Shown here: one piece after another, positions 31,782 to 39,241 of the stretch
Layout: every line of letters begins with the position of its first letter
Position numbering within the stretch: position 1 is the first letter of the stretch
Source: Amycolatopsis vastitatis
GTDB taxonomy: Bacteria; Actinomycetota; Actinomycetes; Mycobacteriales; Pseudonocardiaceae
Direction: 5' to 3'
Assembly (NCBI RefSeq): GCF_002234595.1
Contig: NZ_NMUL01000001.1
Location: 62,001-126,000, forward strand
DNA: 64,000 nucleotides
Made by a program: the position numbers and the translations under genes
The notes under the pieces: model-generated
The model's input: the letters and a program-made list of their open reading frames with translations, nothing else
Told to the model about the DNA's origin: nothing
The model's database searches: none

Positions 31782-31862
31782 GCCCCAATGTGGCGTTCGG
31801 TGCATCTGACGCACCGAACGCCACATTGGGTGCGTTGGACGCAACCAACGCCACATTGGGGC
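31782..31862. repeat. Triple AATGTGGCGTT repeat element
   Basis: Three copies of the core AATGTGGCGTT (one forward, two inverted) in 80 bp. The first two form an inverted repeat with 20-bp arms (CCCAATGTGGCGTTCGGTGC) and a 7-nt loop. It resembles a dispersed intergenic repeat. It sits upstream of the desulfhydrase-like gene and the divergent amidase. Confidence 0.65.
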
Positions 31863-31898
31863 GTTCGGGAGTGGCGGGAAGACGGCGATATCCGGTAA

Positions 31899-31916
31899 CG
31901 TTCGTTCGAACGAACG
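31899..31916. promoter_or_regulatory. Perfect 18-bp operator upstream of amidase-TetR operon
   Basis: CGTTCGTTCGAACGAACG is a perfect palindrome, 19 bp before the amidase start. The operon encodes its own TetR-family regulator, the likely binder. Confidence 0.75.
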
Positions 31917-31935
31917 AGAACTTTCGGGGGCCGCC

Positions 31936-33312
31936 ATGACCGTTACGAGCCTCGATTTCACGGGCCTCGCCGCCCAGGCCGCGCAGCTCGCCGCGGGTGA
32001 GATCACCTCGGCCGAACTCACCGCGGCGGCACTCGGCCGGGCGCACGCGAGCCAGCCCACGCTCAACGCCTTCCGCCACCTGCGCGACGACGAAGCCCTC
32101 GCCGAAGCCGCCGACGCGGACCGGCGCCTGGCTGCCGGCGAGCGCGCGCCGCTGCTGGGCGTGCCGGTCGCGATCAAGGACGACGTCGATCTGACCGGCC
32201 TGCCCACTTCGTTCGGCTGCGTCGGCGAATTCCCGTGCGCGACATCCGACGCGCCCGCCGTCGCGCTGCTGCGCGAAGCCGGAGCTGTGATCATCGGCAA
32301 GACGAACACCCCCGAGCTGGGCCAGTGGCCGTTCACCGAGGGCCCGGCCTTCGGCGTGACACGGAACCCGTGGCACCCCGGCCACACCCCCGGGGGTTCT
32401 TCGGGCGGGAGCGCGGCCGCGGTGGCGTCGGGGGCCATCGCGGCCGCGCTCGGGTCCGACGGCGCCGGTTCGGTGCGCATCCCCGCCGCGTGGACCGGGC
32501 TGGTCGGCATCAAGACCCAGCGCGGGCGGATCCCGACCGGCGGCGAGCTGTTCCACGGCCTGACCGTGCTCGGCCCGCTCGCCCGGACCGTCGAAGACGC
32601 CGCCCTGCTGCTCGACGTCGCCGCCGCCACCGGCACGACGTTCCAGGCTGCCGCGGCGCGTGAACCCGGCCGGCTGCGGATCGGCCTGTCGACGCGGATC
32701 CCCTTCACCGCCACCAAGACCCGGCTCGACCCGGTCGTCGAAGCGAGCGTGCGGCGGCTCGCCGAGTCCCTCGCCGGGCTGGGCCACGAGATCGTCGAGG
32801 TCGAACCGGACTACGGGTTGATCGGCCTGACGTTCCTGCCGCGCTCGCTCACCGGTGTCCGCGACTGGACCCTGCGGGTGCCCGACCGGGCCGGGCTCGA
32901 CCCGCGCACGCGCAGCAACGCCGGCCACGGCCGTCTGCTGGCCGGGCCCGCGCTGCGGCTGGCACGCGCCCTCGAGCCGGGCCTGCACCGGCGGATCGGC
33001 TCGGTGTTCGGCCGCGTCGACGTCCTGCTCACCCCGACCACCGCGACCCCGCCGCCGCCGATCGGCACGTTCGACGGGCTGTCCGGCTGGGAGACCGACC
33101 AGGCCATGATCGCCGCCTGCCCGTACGCTTGGCCGTGGAACGTGCTGGGCTGGCCGGGGGTCAACGTCCCGGCCGGGCTGACGGACGGCGGGCTCCCGCT
33201 CGGCGCGCAGCTGCTCGGCCCGTCGCACGCCGAGGAGCGGCTGATCTCCCTCGCCGCGCAACTGGAAGAGGTCGAACGGTGGCCGGAGCGGCATCCCGCG
33301 ACAAGGTGGTGA
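31936..33312 (+). CDS. Amidase (amidase signature family)
   Basis: 458 residues. The Ser-Ser-Lys catalytic set is intact: K81 in VPVAIKDD, the cis-serine in HTPGGSSGGSAAA (about 155), and the nucleophile S179 in GSDGAGSVRIPA. Relatives hydrolyse aliphatic or aryl amides or act in GatA-like roles. There are no gatB/C partners here, so this is a free-standing amidase of unknown substrate. A palindrome precedes the start. The TetR gene overlaps its 3' end by 34 bp, and the substrate or product is plausibly the inducer. Confidence 0.9.
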   Translation: MTVTSLDFTGLAAQAAQLAAGEITSAELTAAALGRAHASQPTLNAFRHLRDDEALAEAADADRRLAAGERAPLLGVPVAIKDDVDLTGLPTSFGCVGEFPCATSDAPAVALLREAGAVIIGKTNTPELGQWPFTEGPAFGVTRNPWHPGHTPGGSSGGSAAAVASGAIAAALGSDGAGSVRIPAAWTGLVGIKTQRGRIPTGGELFHGLTVLGPLARTVEDAALLLDVAAATGTTFQAAAAREPGRLRIGLSTRIPFTATKTRLDPVVEASVRRLAESLAGLGHEIVEVEPDYGLIGLTFLPRSLTGVRDWTLRVPDRAGLDPRTRSNAGHGRLLAGPALRLARALEPGLHRRIGSVFGRVDVLLTPTTATPPPPIGTFDGLSGWETDQAMIAACPYAWPWNVLGWPGVNVPAGLTDGGLPLGAQLLGPSHAEERLISLAAQLEEVERWPERHPATRW

Positions 33313-33854
33313 GCACGCGGGAGGCCATCCTGCGCGGCGCGCTGACCGTCGTCGGCGAACACGGCGTCGGCGGGCTGACGAACCGCCGGATCGTCGCCGC
33401 CGCGGGTGTCTCACTCGGCACGCTGACCTACCACTTCCCCAGCCAGACGGCGTTGCTGCGCGAAGCGATGCTGTTGTTCGTCGAGGACGAGACGGCGAAG
33501 CTCGGCGCGATCGTCGACGGCTACCGCGCGGACGGCTTGAGCGTGGAGCAGGCGGCTTCGGTCGTCGAGCACGTGATCGCGCAGCTGCCCTTCGGCGCCG
33601 ACGAGCTCGGCGCGCACGAGCTGTACCTCCAGTCCGCGCGGGATCCCGAGCTGCACGAAGCTTCTTCGCGCTGCTTCGCGGCGTACGACGAACTGGCCGT
33701 GACGATCCTGGAAGCCCTGGGCGTGCCGCAGGCGCGGCGGCTGGCCGGTCCGGTGGTCGCGCTGATCGCGGGGTTGCAGCTGCGGCGGCTGGCCACCGGC
33801 GAGACCGACACCCCGGTCGCCGAACCGCTGATGATGCTGCTCCGCGGGGCTTGA
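33279..33854 (+). CDS. TetR family regulator of the amidase operon
   Basis: 191 residues from the GTG at 33279, which has GGAAGAGG upstream; GTG codons at 33306 and 33309 are alternatives. HTH: VGGLTNRRIVAAAGVSLGTLTYHFPSQTALLREA, followed by a C-terminal ligand domain with FGADELGAHELYLQSARDPEL. It overlaps the amidase end and shares one base with the next gene, forming an amidase-TetR-MpaB operon. The perfect palindrome upstream of the amidase is the expected target. Confidence 0.85.
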   Translation: MAGAASRDKVVSTREAILRGALTVVGEHGVGGLTNRRIVAAAGVSLGTLTYHFPSQTALLREAMLLFVEDETAKLGAIVDGYRADGLSVEQAASVVEHVIAQLPFGADELGAHELYLQSARDPELHEASSRCFAAYDELAVTILEALGVPQARRLAGPVVALIAGLQLRRLATGETDTPVAEPLMMLLRGA

Positions 33855-34717
33855 TGGCCCCGCCGGTCGTCCGCGGCACGGCGGCGTGGAAGTACTTCGG
33901 CGACTTCCGCGACGTGCTGCTGGCCGGGCAGGTGCTGGTGCTGCAGGTGGCGCACCCGGTCGTCGCGGCCGGCGTGCGGGACCATTCGGACTACGCCGAA
34001 GACCCGTGGACCCGGCTGATGCGGACGGGCGCGTCGCTGTCGATCTACGTCTACGGCGGTCCGGCCGGAGCCCGGGTCGAGGCCACCCGCCTACGCGAGC
34101 TGCACCGCACGTTCACCGGAGTTGCGGACGGGCAGCGGTACAGCGCGCTCGACCCCGGGGCGTATGCGTGGGTGCACGCGACGCTGGTGAAGGTTCCCGT
34201 TGACGTGCAACGGTTTTTCGGACGGCCACTCGGGCAGTCCGAACTGGACGAGTACTACGCGCAGATGTGCGACATCGGGCGGTTGCTCGGGGTGCGTGAG
34301 CGCGAACTGCCGCCGGACTGGGCGGCTTTCGAGCGCTACTACGACTCGATGGTGGCCGGTTTCGGCGGGAATCCGGCGATCGACACGCTCTTCGAGACGA
34401 TCCGGACGGTGCGGAAACCGGCGGCGTGGCTGCGGGATCCGTGGTGGCGGCCGGTGCGGGACCTGCAGGCGCGCGGGCAGCGGTTCCTGATCCGGGCGAC
34501 GCTGCCACCGGAGTTCCGCGAGCGGCTCGGTCTCCCGTGGACGGACCGGGACCAGCGGCGGTTCACCCGCTTCGCGACCGCCGTGCGGCTCGTGAGCACG
34601 CCGATCCCGGCTTCGCTGCGGACGTCGTACATGCGGTGGATCGGGAAGCTCAACGTCTGGTTCCGCGCGCACCCGCAGGCGTATCGGTTGCTGGTCCGCG
34701 GCGGGGGTCGTGAGTGA
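33854..34717 (+). CDS. Oxygenase MpaB family (DUF2236) protein
   Basis: 287 residues. DUF2236 patterns: VLQVAHPVVAAGVRDHSDYAEDPWTRLMRT near residue 35, then RLRELHRTFTGVADG and ALDPGAYAWVHATL, with conserved histidines that bind haem b in characterised relatives such as the fungal MpaB and latex oxygenases. The start ATG overlaps the TetR stop (TGATG). Substrate unknown. The last three residues (Gly-Arg-Glu) and the stop are encoded by the edge of the downstream palindrome. Confidence 0.85.
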   Translation: MAPPVVRGTAAWKYFGDFRDVLLAGQVLVLQVAHPVVAAGVRDHSDYAEDPWTRLMRTGASLSIYVYGGPAGARVEATRLRELHRTFTGVADGQRYSALDPGAYAWVHATLVKVPVDVQRFFGRPLGQSELDEYYAQMCDIGRLLGVRERELPPDWAAFERYYDSMVAGFGGNPAIDTLFETIRTVRKPAAWLRDPWWRPVRDLQARGQRFLIRATLPPEFRERLGLPWTDRDQRRFTRFATAVRLVSTPIPASLRTSYMRWIGKLNVWFRAHPQAYRLLVRGGGRE

Positions 34718-34752
34718 AAAACAGTGTTCTCACCCGCCTTTTCACTCACGAC
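34707..34752. terminator. Palindromic repeat spanning both convergent stop codons
   Basis: Arms GTCGTGAGTGAAAA and TTTTCACTCACGAC with an 18-nt loop containing ACAGTGTT. The TGA stops of both the MpaB gene (34715-34717) and the CGNR gene (34742-34744) lie inside the arms, so both proteins end in Gly-Arg-Glu. It shares its outer 10 bp and an internal ACAGTGTT with the hairpin at 2657-2700. Confidence 0.75.
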
Positions 34753-35293
34753 CGCTGATCCGCGCGTAGTGCGCCCGGGCCTTCGCCCGGTTCCCGCACC
34801 GCGCCATCGAGCACCACTGGCGGTTCCGCCGCGGTGACGCGTCGCAGAACCGGAGGCCGCAGTCGTCCGCCGCGCAGATCCGCACCTCCGCGCCGCTCGT
34901 CGCCAAGTCGATCGCGTCGGCCGCCAGGACGGCGAACGCCGCCGCCACCGGGTCCTTCGGGGCCGGGACCTCGCGCCTCAGCACGCCGTCGGCAAGCACC
35001 AGGCGCGGCGGGGGCGCCGGTGCCGCGGCCGCCGCGTTGTTGACCAGCTCGAGGTCCATCTTCTCCGGCACCTCGGGCGGCAGCAGGACGCGGTCGATCG
35101 CCTCCCGCAACGCCTTCGCCGCCAGCACGTTCCCCGCCGTCACCGGCACCGGCCCCGCCGTGAACCCGGCGAGCGAAAGCCACTCGGCCAGCGCGTCGGG
35201 CCCGGTCAGCATCTCGACACCCTCGGCGTACCGGGAGCGCAGCGTGTTGACCAGGTCGAGGCACGGCCGTCCGCCGTCGAAGGCCCACTCCAT
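34742..35293 (-). CDS. CGNR zinc-finger transcriptional regulator (second copy)
   Basis: 183 residues. An ABATE-type N-terminal domain (GGRPCLDLVNTLRSRYAEGVE, LTGPDALAEWLSLAGF) precedes the finger: RICAADDCGLRFCDASPRRNRQWCSMARCGNRAKARAHYAR with intact cysteines. It is divergent from an alpha/beta hydrolase gene with a 53-bp gap containing TAACC/GGTTAG half-sites, an arrangement like the CGNR/VOC pair at 20.7 kb. It probably controls the hydrolase. Confidence 0.88.
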   Translation of the reverse strand: MEWAFDGGRPCLDLVNTLRSRYAEGVEMLTGPDALAEWLSLAGFTAGPVPVTAGNVLAAKALREAIDRVLLPPEVPEKMDLELVNNAAAAAPAPPPRLVLADGVLRREVPAPKDPVAAAFAVLAADAIDLATSGAEVRICAADDCGLRFCDASPRRNRQWCSMARCGNRAKARAHYARISGRE

Positions 35294-35346
35294 GCGGCCA
35301 GTCTAACCCTTGAAGATAGTTAGAAGCAGGGCTATCGTCTAACCCC

Positions 35347-36201
35347 ATGAACCGGTTAGAACGCATGGCCACCGTCAACGGGATCCGGATGCACTACCGC
35401 ACGGCCGGGGACGGCCCGCCGCTGTTCCTGCTGCACGGCTGGCCGCAGACGTCGCACTGCTGGCACAAGGTCATCGGGCCGCTCGCCGAGACGCACACGG
35501 TGATCGCCCCCGACCTGCGCGGCTACGGCCGTACTGACAAACCGAAGGGCGGCTACGACAAGCGCACGATGGCCGCCGACGTCGCCGCGCTGGCCGACCA
35601 CCTCGGGTTCGCGAGGACTGCCGTCGCCGGGCACGACCGCGGCGGCCGCGTCGCCCACCGCTGGGCCCTCGACCGCCCGGACCAGGTCGAACGCCTCGCC
35701 GTGCTCGACATCGCCCCGACCCGCGCGATGTGGCAACGGCTCGACACCGGCGTCGCGAAGGCGTACTGGCACTGGCTCTTCCACCTCCAGCCCGACCTCC
35801 CGGAACTGCTCGCCGGCCAGAACATCGCCGCCTACCTCGGCTACTTCTTCGAGCGCTGGACCTACCAGCGGCAAGGGCTCGGCGCCGACGCGCAGGCCGA
35901 GTACGTCCGCGCGTTCTCCCAGCCCGGAGCGCTCAGGGCCGGCTTCGACGACTACCGCGCCTCCTTCCCGGACGACGCCGAACTCGACGACGCCGACTAC
36001 GAAGCCGGCAAGCGCGTCACCCAGCCACTCCTCGCGTTGTGGGGCGCGAACGGCCTGCTCGGCACGCTCCCGACGCTCGAAATCTGGCAGGAGTACGCGA
36101 ACGACGTCACCGGCGCGGCCCTCGCCGAATGCGGCCACTTCCTGCCCGAGGAACAGCCGGACGAAGTCGTCGCGCACCTGCGGAAGTTCCTGAACCCCTG
36201 A
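35347..36201 (+). CDS. Alpha/beta hydrolase, fluoroacetate/haloalkane dehalogenase-like
   Basis: 284 residues. The oxyanion motif is HGWPQT near residue 30. The nucleophile elbow is GHDRGGRVAHR, with Asp97 in place of the usual Ser, followed by Arg98 and Arg101. This is the D-R-G-x-R pattern of fluoroacetate dehalogenases, whose two arginines hold the carboxylate. The catalytic His lies in AECGHFLPEEQP near the C-terminus. Epoxide hydrolases share much of this, so dehalogenation is probable but not certain. It is divergent from a CGNR regulator. Confidence 0.85.
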   Translation: MNRLERMATVNGIRMHYRTAGDGPPLFLLHGWPQTSHCWHKVIGPLAETHTVIAPDLRGYGRTDKPKGGYDKRTMAADVAALADHLGFARTAVAGHDRGGRVAHRWALDRPDQVERLAVLDIAPTRAMWQRLDTGVAKAYWHWLFHLQPDLPELLAGQNIAAYLGYFFERWTYQRQGLGADAQAEYVRAFSQPGALRAGFDDYRASFPDDAELDDADYEAGKRVTQPLLALWGANGLLGTLPTLEIWQEYANDVTGAALAECGHFLPEEQPDEVVAHLRKFLNP

Positions 36202-36213
36202 GTTCCCCGGGTG

Positions 36214-36241
36214 CTCCGGTCCCCCGAACTGGGGACCGGAG
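36214..36241 (+). terminator. Hairpin after hydrolase gene
   Basis: Arms CTCCGGTCCCC and GGGGACCGGAG with a 6-nt loop, 12 bp after the hydrolase stop and 55 bp before the exported operon. Confidence 0.7.
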
Positions 36242-36296
36242 TTCCCTCGCCGCCGTGACGCCCGCCACGCCGCGGCCTGGCTAGGTTCGAAGCACG

Positions 36297-37694
36297 ATGG
36301 GGAGCAAACCGAAACTCGCGTTACTGCTGCTGCTGGCCGCACTGGGGATCGCCGCCGGCGGCGGGACCGCGCACGCCGACGGGGCGCCGTCCGGCGCCGA
36401 CATCCAGGTCGCGCAGACGCTGGGTGCGCGGGAACTGACCGTGATCATCCGCCGGGTCGACGTGACTCCGTCGCCGCTGCGGGTCGACGTCGTGACGCAC
36501 CGGGGCACCGCGCCCGGCACGCTGCACCTGACCGTCGCGGCCGACGGCGTCGTGACGTCGCGGGCCGACGTCGTCCTCGGCGCCGAACCGGGCGTCTACG
36601 CGGGGGATCTGCGCGTCGACAAGCCGGGACCGTGGGAGCTCTCGCTGAGCGACGGCACCGGCCCGGCCGCCACGATCCCGTTCATCGTGCCGGCTCGCGT
36701 GGTCCCGCCGTGGGAGAAGGCGACCTACGGCGGGTTCGTCGCCGCCGGCGCGTTCCTGCTGCTCGCCCTGATCGTCGGGGTCAGAGCGAGGCGCACCGCC
36801 TTCGCGCTGATCCCGGCGGGCGGCGTGGTCGCCGCGATCGCCGTCGCCGTCACGGGAGCCCTGCTGTCGGCGAGCACTCCCCCGCCGCCCGCGCCGGGCA
36901 GCCAGCTCGACCCGACGTTCGACAACGTCACCGACCCGTACGCCAACGCTCGTCTGTCCACCGTGGACTACTCGCGGCCGCCGGTGAACCTGGCCGTCCG
37001 CGCCGAACGCGGCGAGCTGCGGCTGAGCCTCACCGACGGCGCCACCGGACGTCCGGTCGACGACCTGCTCATCCACGACAACGCCCTCGTGCACCTCGTC
37101 GTGGTCTCGCCGTCCGGCCGGATGAGCCACCTGCACCCGGTGCGCGTCGGCCCCGGCGACTACCGCGTCGGCCTCGCCGATCCGGAAGCGGGCACGTACG
37201 CCGTCGCCGCGGAACTCGTCCGGCGCGGCGGCGGAGTCCAGCTCGCACGGTCCACTGTGGACATGACGGGCACCGCGGCACCCGCTCCCGAACCCGCGGG
37301 CACCGGGCCGCGGACGGTCGACGGAACCCCCGTGGACCTCACGATCAGCCCGGGCACGCCGTCGACGATCACCGCGCACTTCCGGACCCAGGACCTCCAG
37401 CCGTGGCTGGGCATGCTCGGTCACCTCATCGTCGCGGGGCCGATCACCGGGCCGGTCGGGGAAAGCGCCGCGAAGGCACCCACCTGGGCGCACGTCCACG
37501 CCATGATCCCGCCGGTCGCGGGGCAGCTCGACCGCCCCGACGAGACCGTGGCCGCGTACGGCCCGGACGTCAGCTTCACCTACACCTTCGCCGCGCCGGG
37601 CCGGTACCGGATCTGGCTGCAGGCCGAACGCGGCTACCGCGTGCTCACGATCCCCGCCGTGGTGGACGTCCCGACGACGGGAGCCGTCCGATGA
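36297..37694 (+). CDS. Exported membrane protein with duplicated His/Met motifs
   Basis: 465 residues. Signal peptide at about 1-27 (LALLLLLAALGIAAGG, cleavage near AHA). An extracytoplasmic Ig-like region at 28-140 is followed by two membrane helices near 145-200. A large outer domain has two His-rich motifs: ALVHLVVVSPSGRMSHLHP near 261-282, and MLGHLIVAG...WAHVHAMIPP near 371-405. The H-x5-15-H-x-H arrangement resembles exported copper- or haem-handling proteins, but I recognise no named family for the whole. It is the first gene of a four-gene operon and overlaps the next by 4 bp. Confidence 0.7.
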   Translation: MGSKPKLALLLLLAALGIAAGGGTAHADGAPSGADIQVAQTLGARELTVIIRRVDVTPSPLRVDVVTHRGTAPGTLHLTVAADGVVTSRADVVLGAEPGVYAGDLRVDKPGPWELSLSDGTGPAATIPFIVPARVVPPWEKATYGGFVAAGAFLLLALIVGVRARRTAFALIPAGGVVAAIAVAVTGALLSASTPPPPAPGSQLDPTFDNVTDPYANARLSTVDYSRPPVNLAVRAERGELRLSLTDGATGRPVDDLLIHDNALVHLVVVSPSGRMSHLHPVRVGPGDYRVGLADPEAGTYAVAAELVRRGGGVQLARSTVDMTGTAAPAPEPAGTGPRTVDGTPVDLTISPGTPSTITAHFRTQDLQPWLGMLGHLIVAGPITGPVGESAAKAPTWAHVHAMIPPVAGQLDRPDETVAAYGPDVSFTYTFAAPGRYRIWLQAERGYRVLTIPAVVDVPTTGAVR

Positions 37695-38083
37695 AACGCC
37701 CAACCGTGCTCATCGCCATCGTCGCGCTGGTCGTCGCCGCCGGGGCCGCGTGGCTGCTTTGGGGCGGCAGCGGGACGAAACCCACTACCCAGCAAGCGGT
37801 TTCGGGGCCGTACACCGTGCAGTTCTCCGCGGACGAGCCACGCATTGGCGGCAACACGTTCGCGCTCGGCGTCACCGGGCCCGCGCCCGACGCCGTCACG
37901 GTCGCGCCGGTCATGGCGCAGATGGGGCACGCGTTCGCGCCGGTGCCCGCCGGGCCGGACGGGCCCGGCCGATTCCGCGCCGTGGACGTCGGGCTGCCGA
38001 TGGCCGGGCAGTGGGAGATCACCGTGTCGCTGCGCGGCCCCGGTGGGCCCGCGCAGGTCGTCTTTCCGTTACTGGTCAAATAA
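37691..38083 (+). CDS. YtkA/FixH-like exported domain protein
   Basis: 130 residues. An N-terminal anchor (VLIAIVALVVAAGAAWLLW) is followed by one beta-sandwich domain: YTVQFSADEPRIGGNTFALGV, then VMAQMGHAFAPVPAG, then VDVGLPMAGQWEITVSLRG. This follows the YtkA-like pattern, whose M-x-x-M-G-H and P-M-x-G-x-W elements recur in copper-related periplasmic proteins. The start overlaps the upstream stop (ATGA) and the next gene follows after 15 bp with AAGGAGG, so it belongs to the operon. Confidence 0.7.
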   Translation: MKRPTVLIAIVALVVAAGAAWLLWGGSGTKPTTQQAVSGPYTVQFSADEPRIGGNTFALGVTGPAPDAVTVAPVMAQMGHAFAPVPAGPDGPGRFRAVDVGLPMAGQWEITVSLRGPGGPAQVVFPLLVK

Positions 38084-38098
38084 AGGAGGGTCGGGGGA

Positions 38099-39241
38099 AT
38101 GGATCTCACCGCATCCGGCGTCCACACGGCGTCGGTCGCGAAACAAGCGCGAACGGGGTTGCTGCCCGCGAACGTCGTGCTCGGCGGGTCGCTGCTGTCA
38201 CTGGTCGGGCTCACCTGGGACATCCAGTGGCACAGCGACGTCGGGCCGGACACGTTCTTCACGCTGCCGCACCTGTTCCTGTACGCGGGCAGCGCGGTCG
38301 TCGGCCTGGCGAGCCTCGCCGTCGTGCTGCTGACGACGGCGGCGCGGCGCGCGGGACGGCCGGCCGACCCGCGGGTCGGCGGGCGCGTGGTCAACGTCTT
38401 CGGCCGGACGTTCGCGGCACCGCTGGGCTACCTGGTCTCCGGCGTCGGCGCGGCGACGTTCCTGCTGTACGGGCTGTGGGACCAGTGGTGGCACGGGCTC
38501 TACGGCTTCGACGCGGTCATCGACTCGCCGCCGCACATCGGGCTGCTGCTGTCGATCACGGTGTCGCTGATCGGCACGACCGCGGTGTTCGCCGCGGCCC
38601 GTGAGCACCGCTGGGGCCGGCTCGGCACGCTCGCTTCGCTGACCGTGCTGCTGACCTTCGCGCCCGTGCTGGCACTGGGACTGCAGCAGGTGCCGGACGA
38701 CTACGCCGACGCCGTCGCGATCGGCACGTCGATGATGGCGGTGCTGCTGGTCGCCGTCGGCGCCGGGTTCCTCCGCCGTCCGGGCGGCGCGATCGGCACG
38801 GCGGCGATGGTCGCGGCGGTGCAAGGCGTCTTCTGGTGGTTCTCGCCGTGGGCGGCGAAGGCGTACGCCGACCTGGTCGACCTGCCGCTGCGGGACACGA
38901 TCTCGGGCGTGCCGGAGATGCCGTCGCTGGCGCCGCTCGCGCTGCTGCCGGTGGCCGGGCTGATGGAGCTGGTGTACCTCGCCGGCCGGCGCCGGGGGTG
39001 GCGCGCGGGCCGGGTGTCCGTGGTCGCCGGCGGGATCGCCGGGCTGCTGCTCGGGCTGAGCCTGCCGGTGCAGCGCGTCCTGCTCTACACCTACGCGCAC
39101 CTGCCGCCGGCCTGGTACCTGACGACGACCGCCGTGCTCAGCGCGGCTTTCGGGCTGCTCGGCGGGTTCGCCGGGTGGCGGTTCGGCGGGATGCTCTGCC
39201 TGCTGGCGCCCGCGAAGAAGGGGGAAACCGCTGATGCGTAA
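38099..39241 (+). CDS. Polytopic membrane protein with paired WDxxWH...PH motifs
   Basis: 380 residues and about nine or ten membrane helices. Two matching motifs are striking: WDIQWHSDVGPDTFFTLPH near residue 41, and WDQWWHGLYGFDAVIDSPPH near residue 127, both W-D-x-x-W-H-x3-G-x-D ending in P-H. Histidines in this setting suggest metal or haem ligation in the membrane. I recognise no named family. AAGGAGG precedes the ATG. It overlaps the last gene of the operon by 8 bp. Confidence 0.7.
   Translation: MDLTASGVHTASVAKQARTGLLPANVVLGGSLLSLVGLTWDIQWHSDVGPDTFFTLPHLFLYAGSAVVGLASLAVVLLTTAARRAGRPADPRVGGRVVNVFGRTFAAPLGYLVSGVGAATFLLYGLWDQWWHGLYGFDAVIDSPPHIGLLLSITVSLIGTTAVFAAAREHRWGRLGTLASLTVLLTFAPVLALGLQQVPDDYADAVAIGTSMMAVLLVAVGAGFLRRPGGAIGTAAMVAAVQGVFWWFSPWAAKAYADLVDLPLRDTISGVPEMPSLAPLALLPVAGLMELVYLAGRRRGWRAGRVSVVAGGIAGLLLGLSLPVQRVLLYTYAHLPPAWYLTTTAVLSAAFGLLGGFAGWRFGGMLCLLAPAKKGETADA

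Noticed and set aside
31782..31862. A short repeat array resembling a CRISPR
   Set aside because: The units are directly adjacent, occur in both orientations and have no unique spacers; no cas genes are present.
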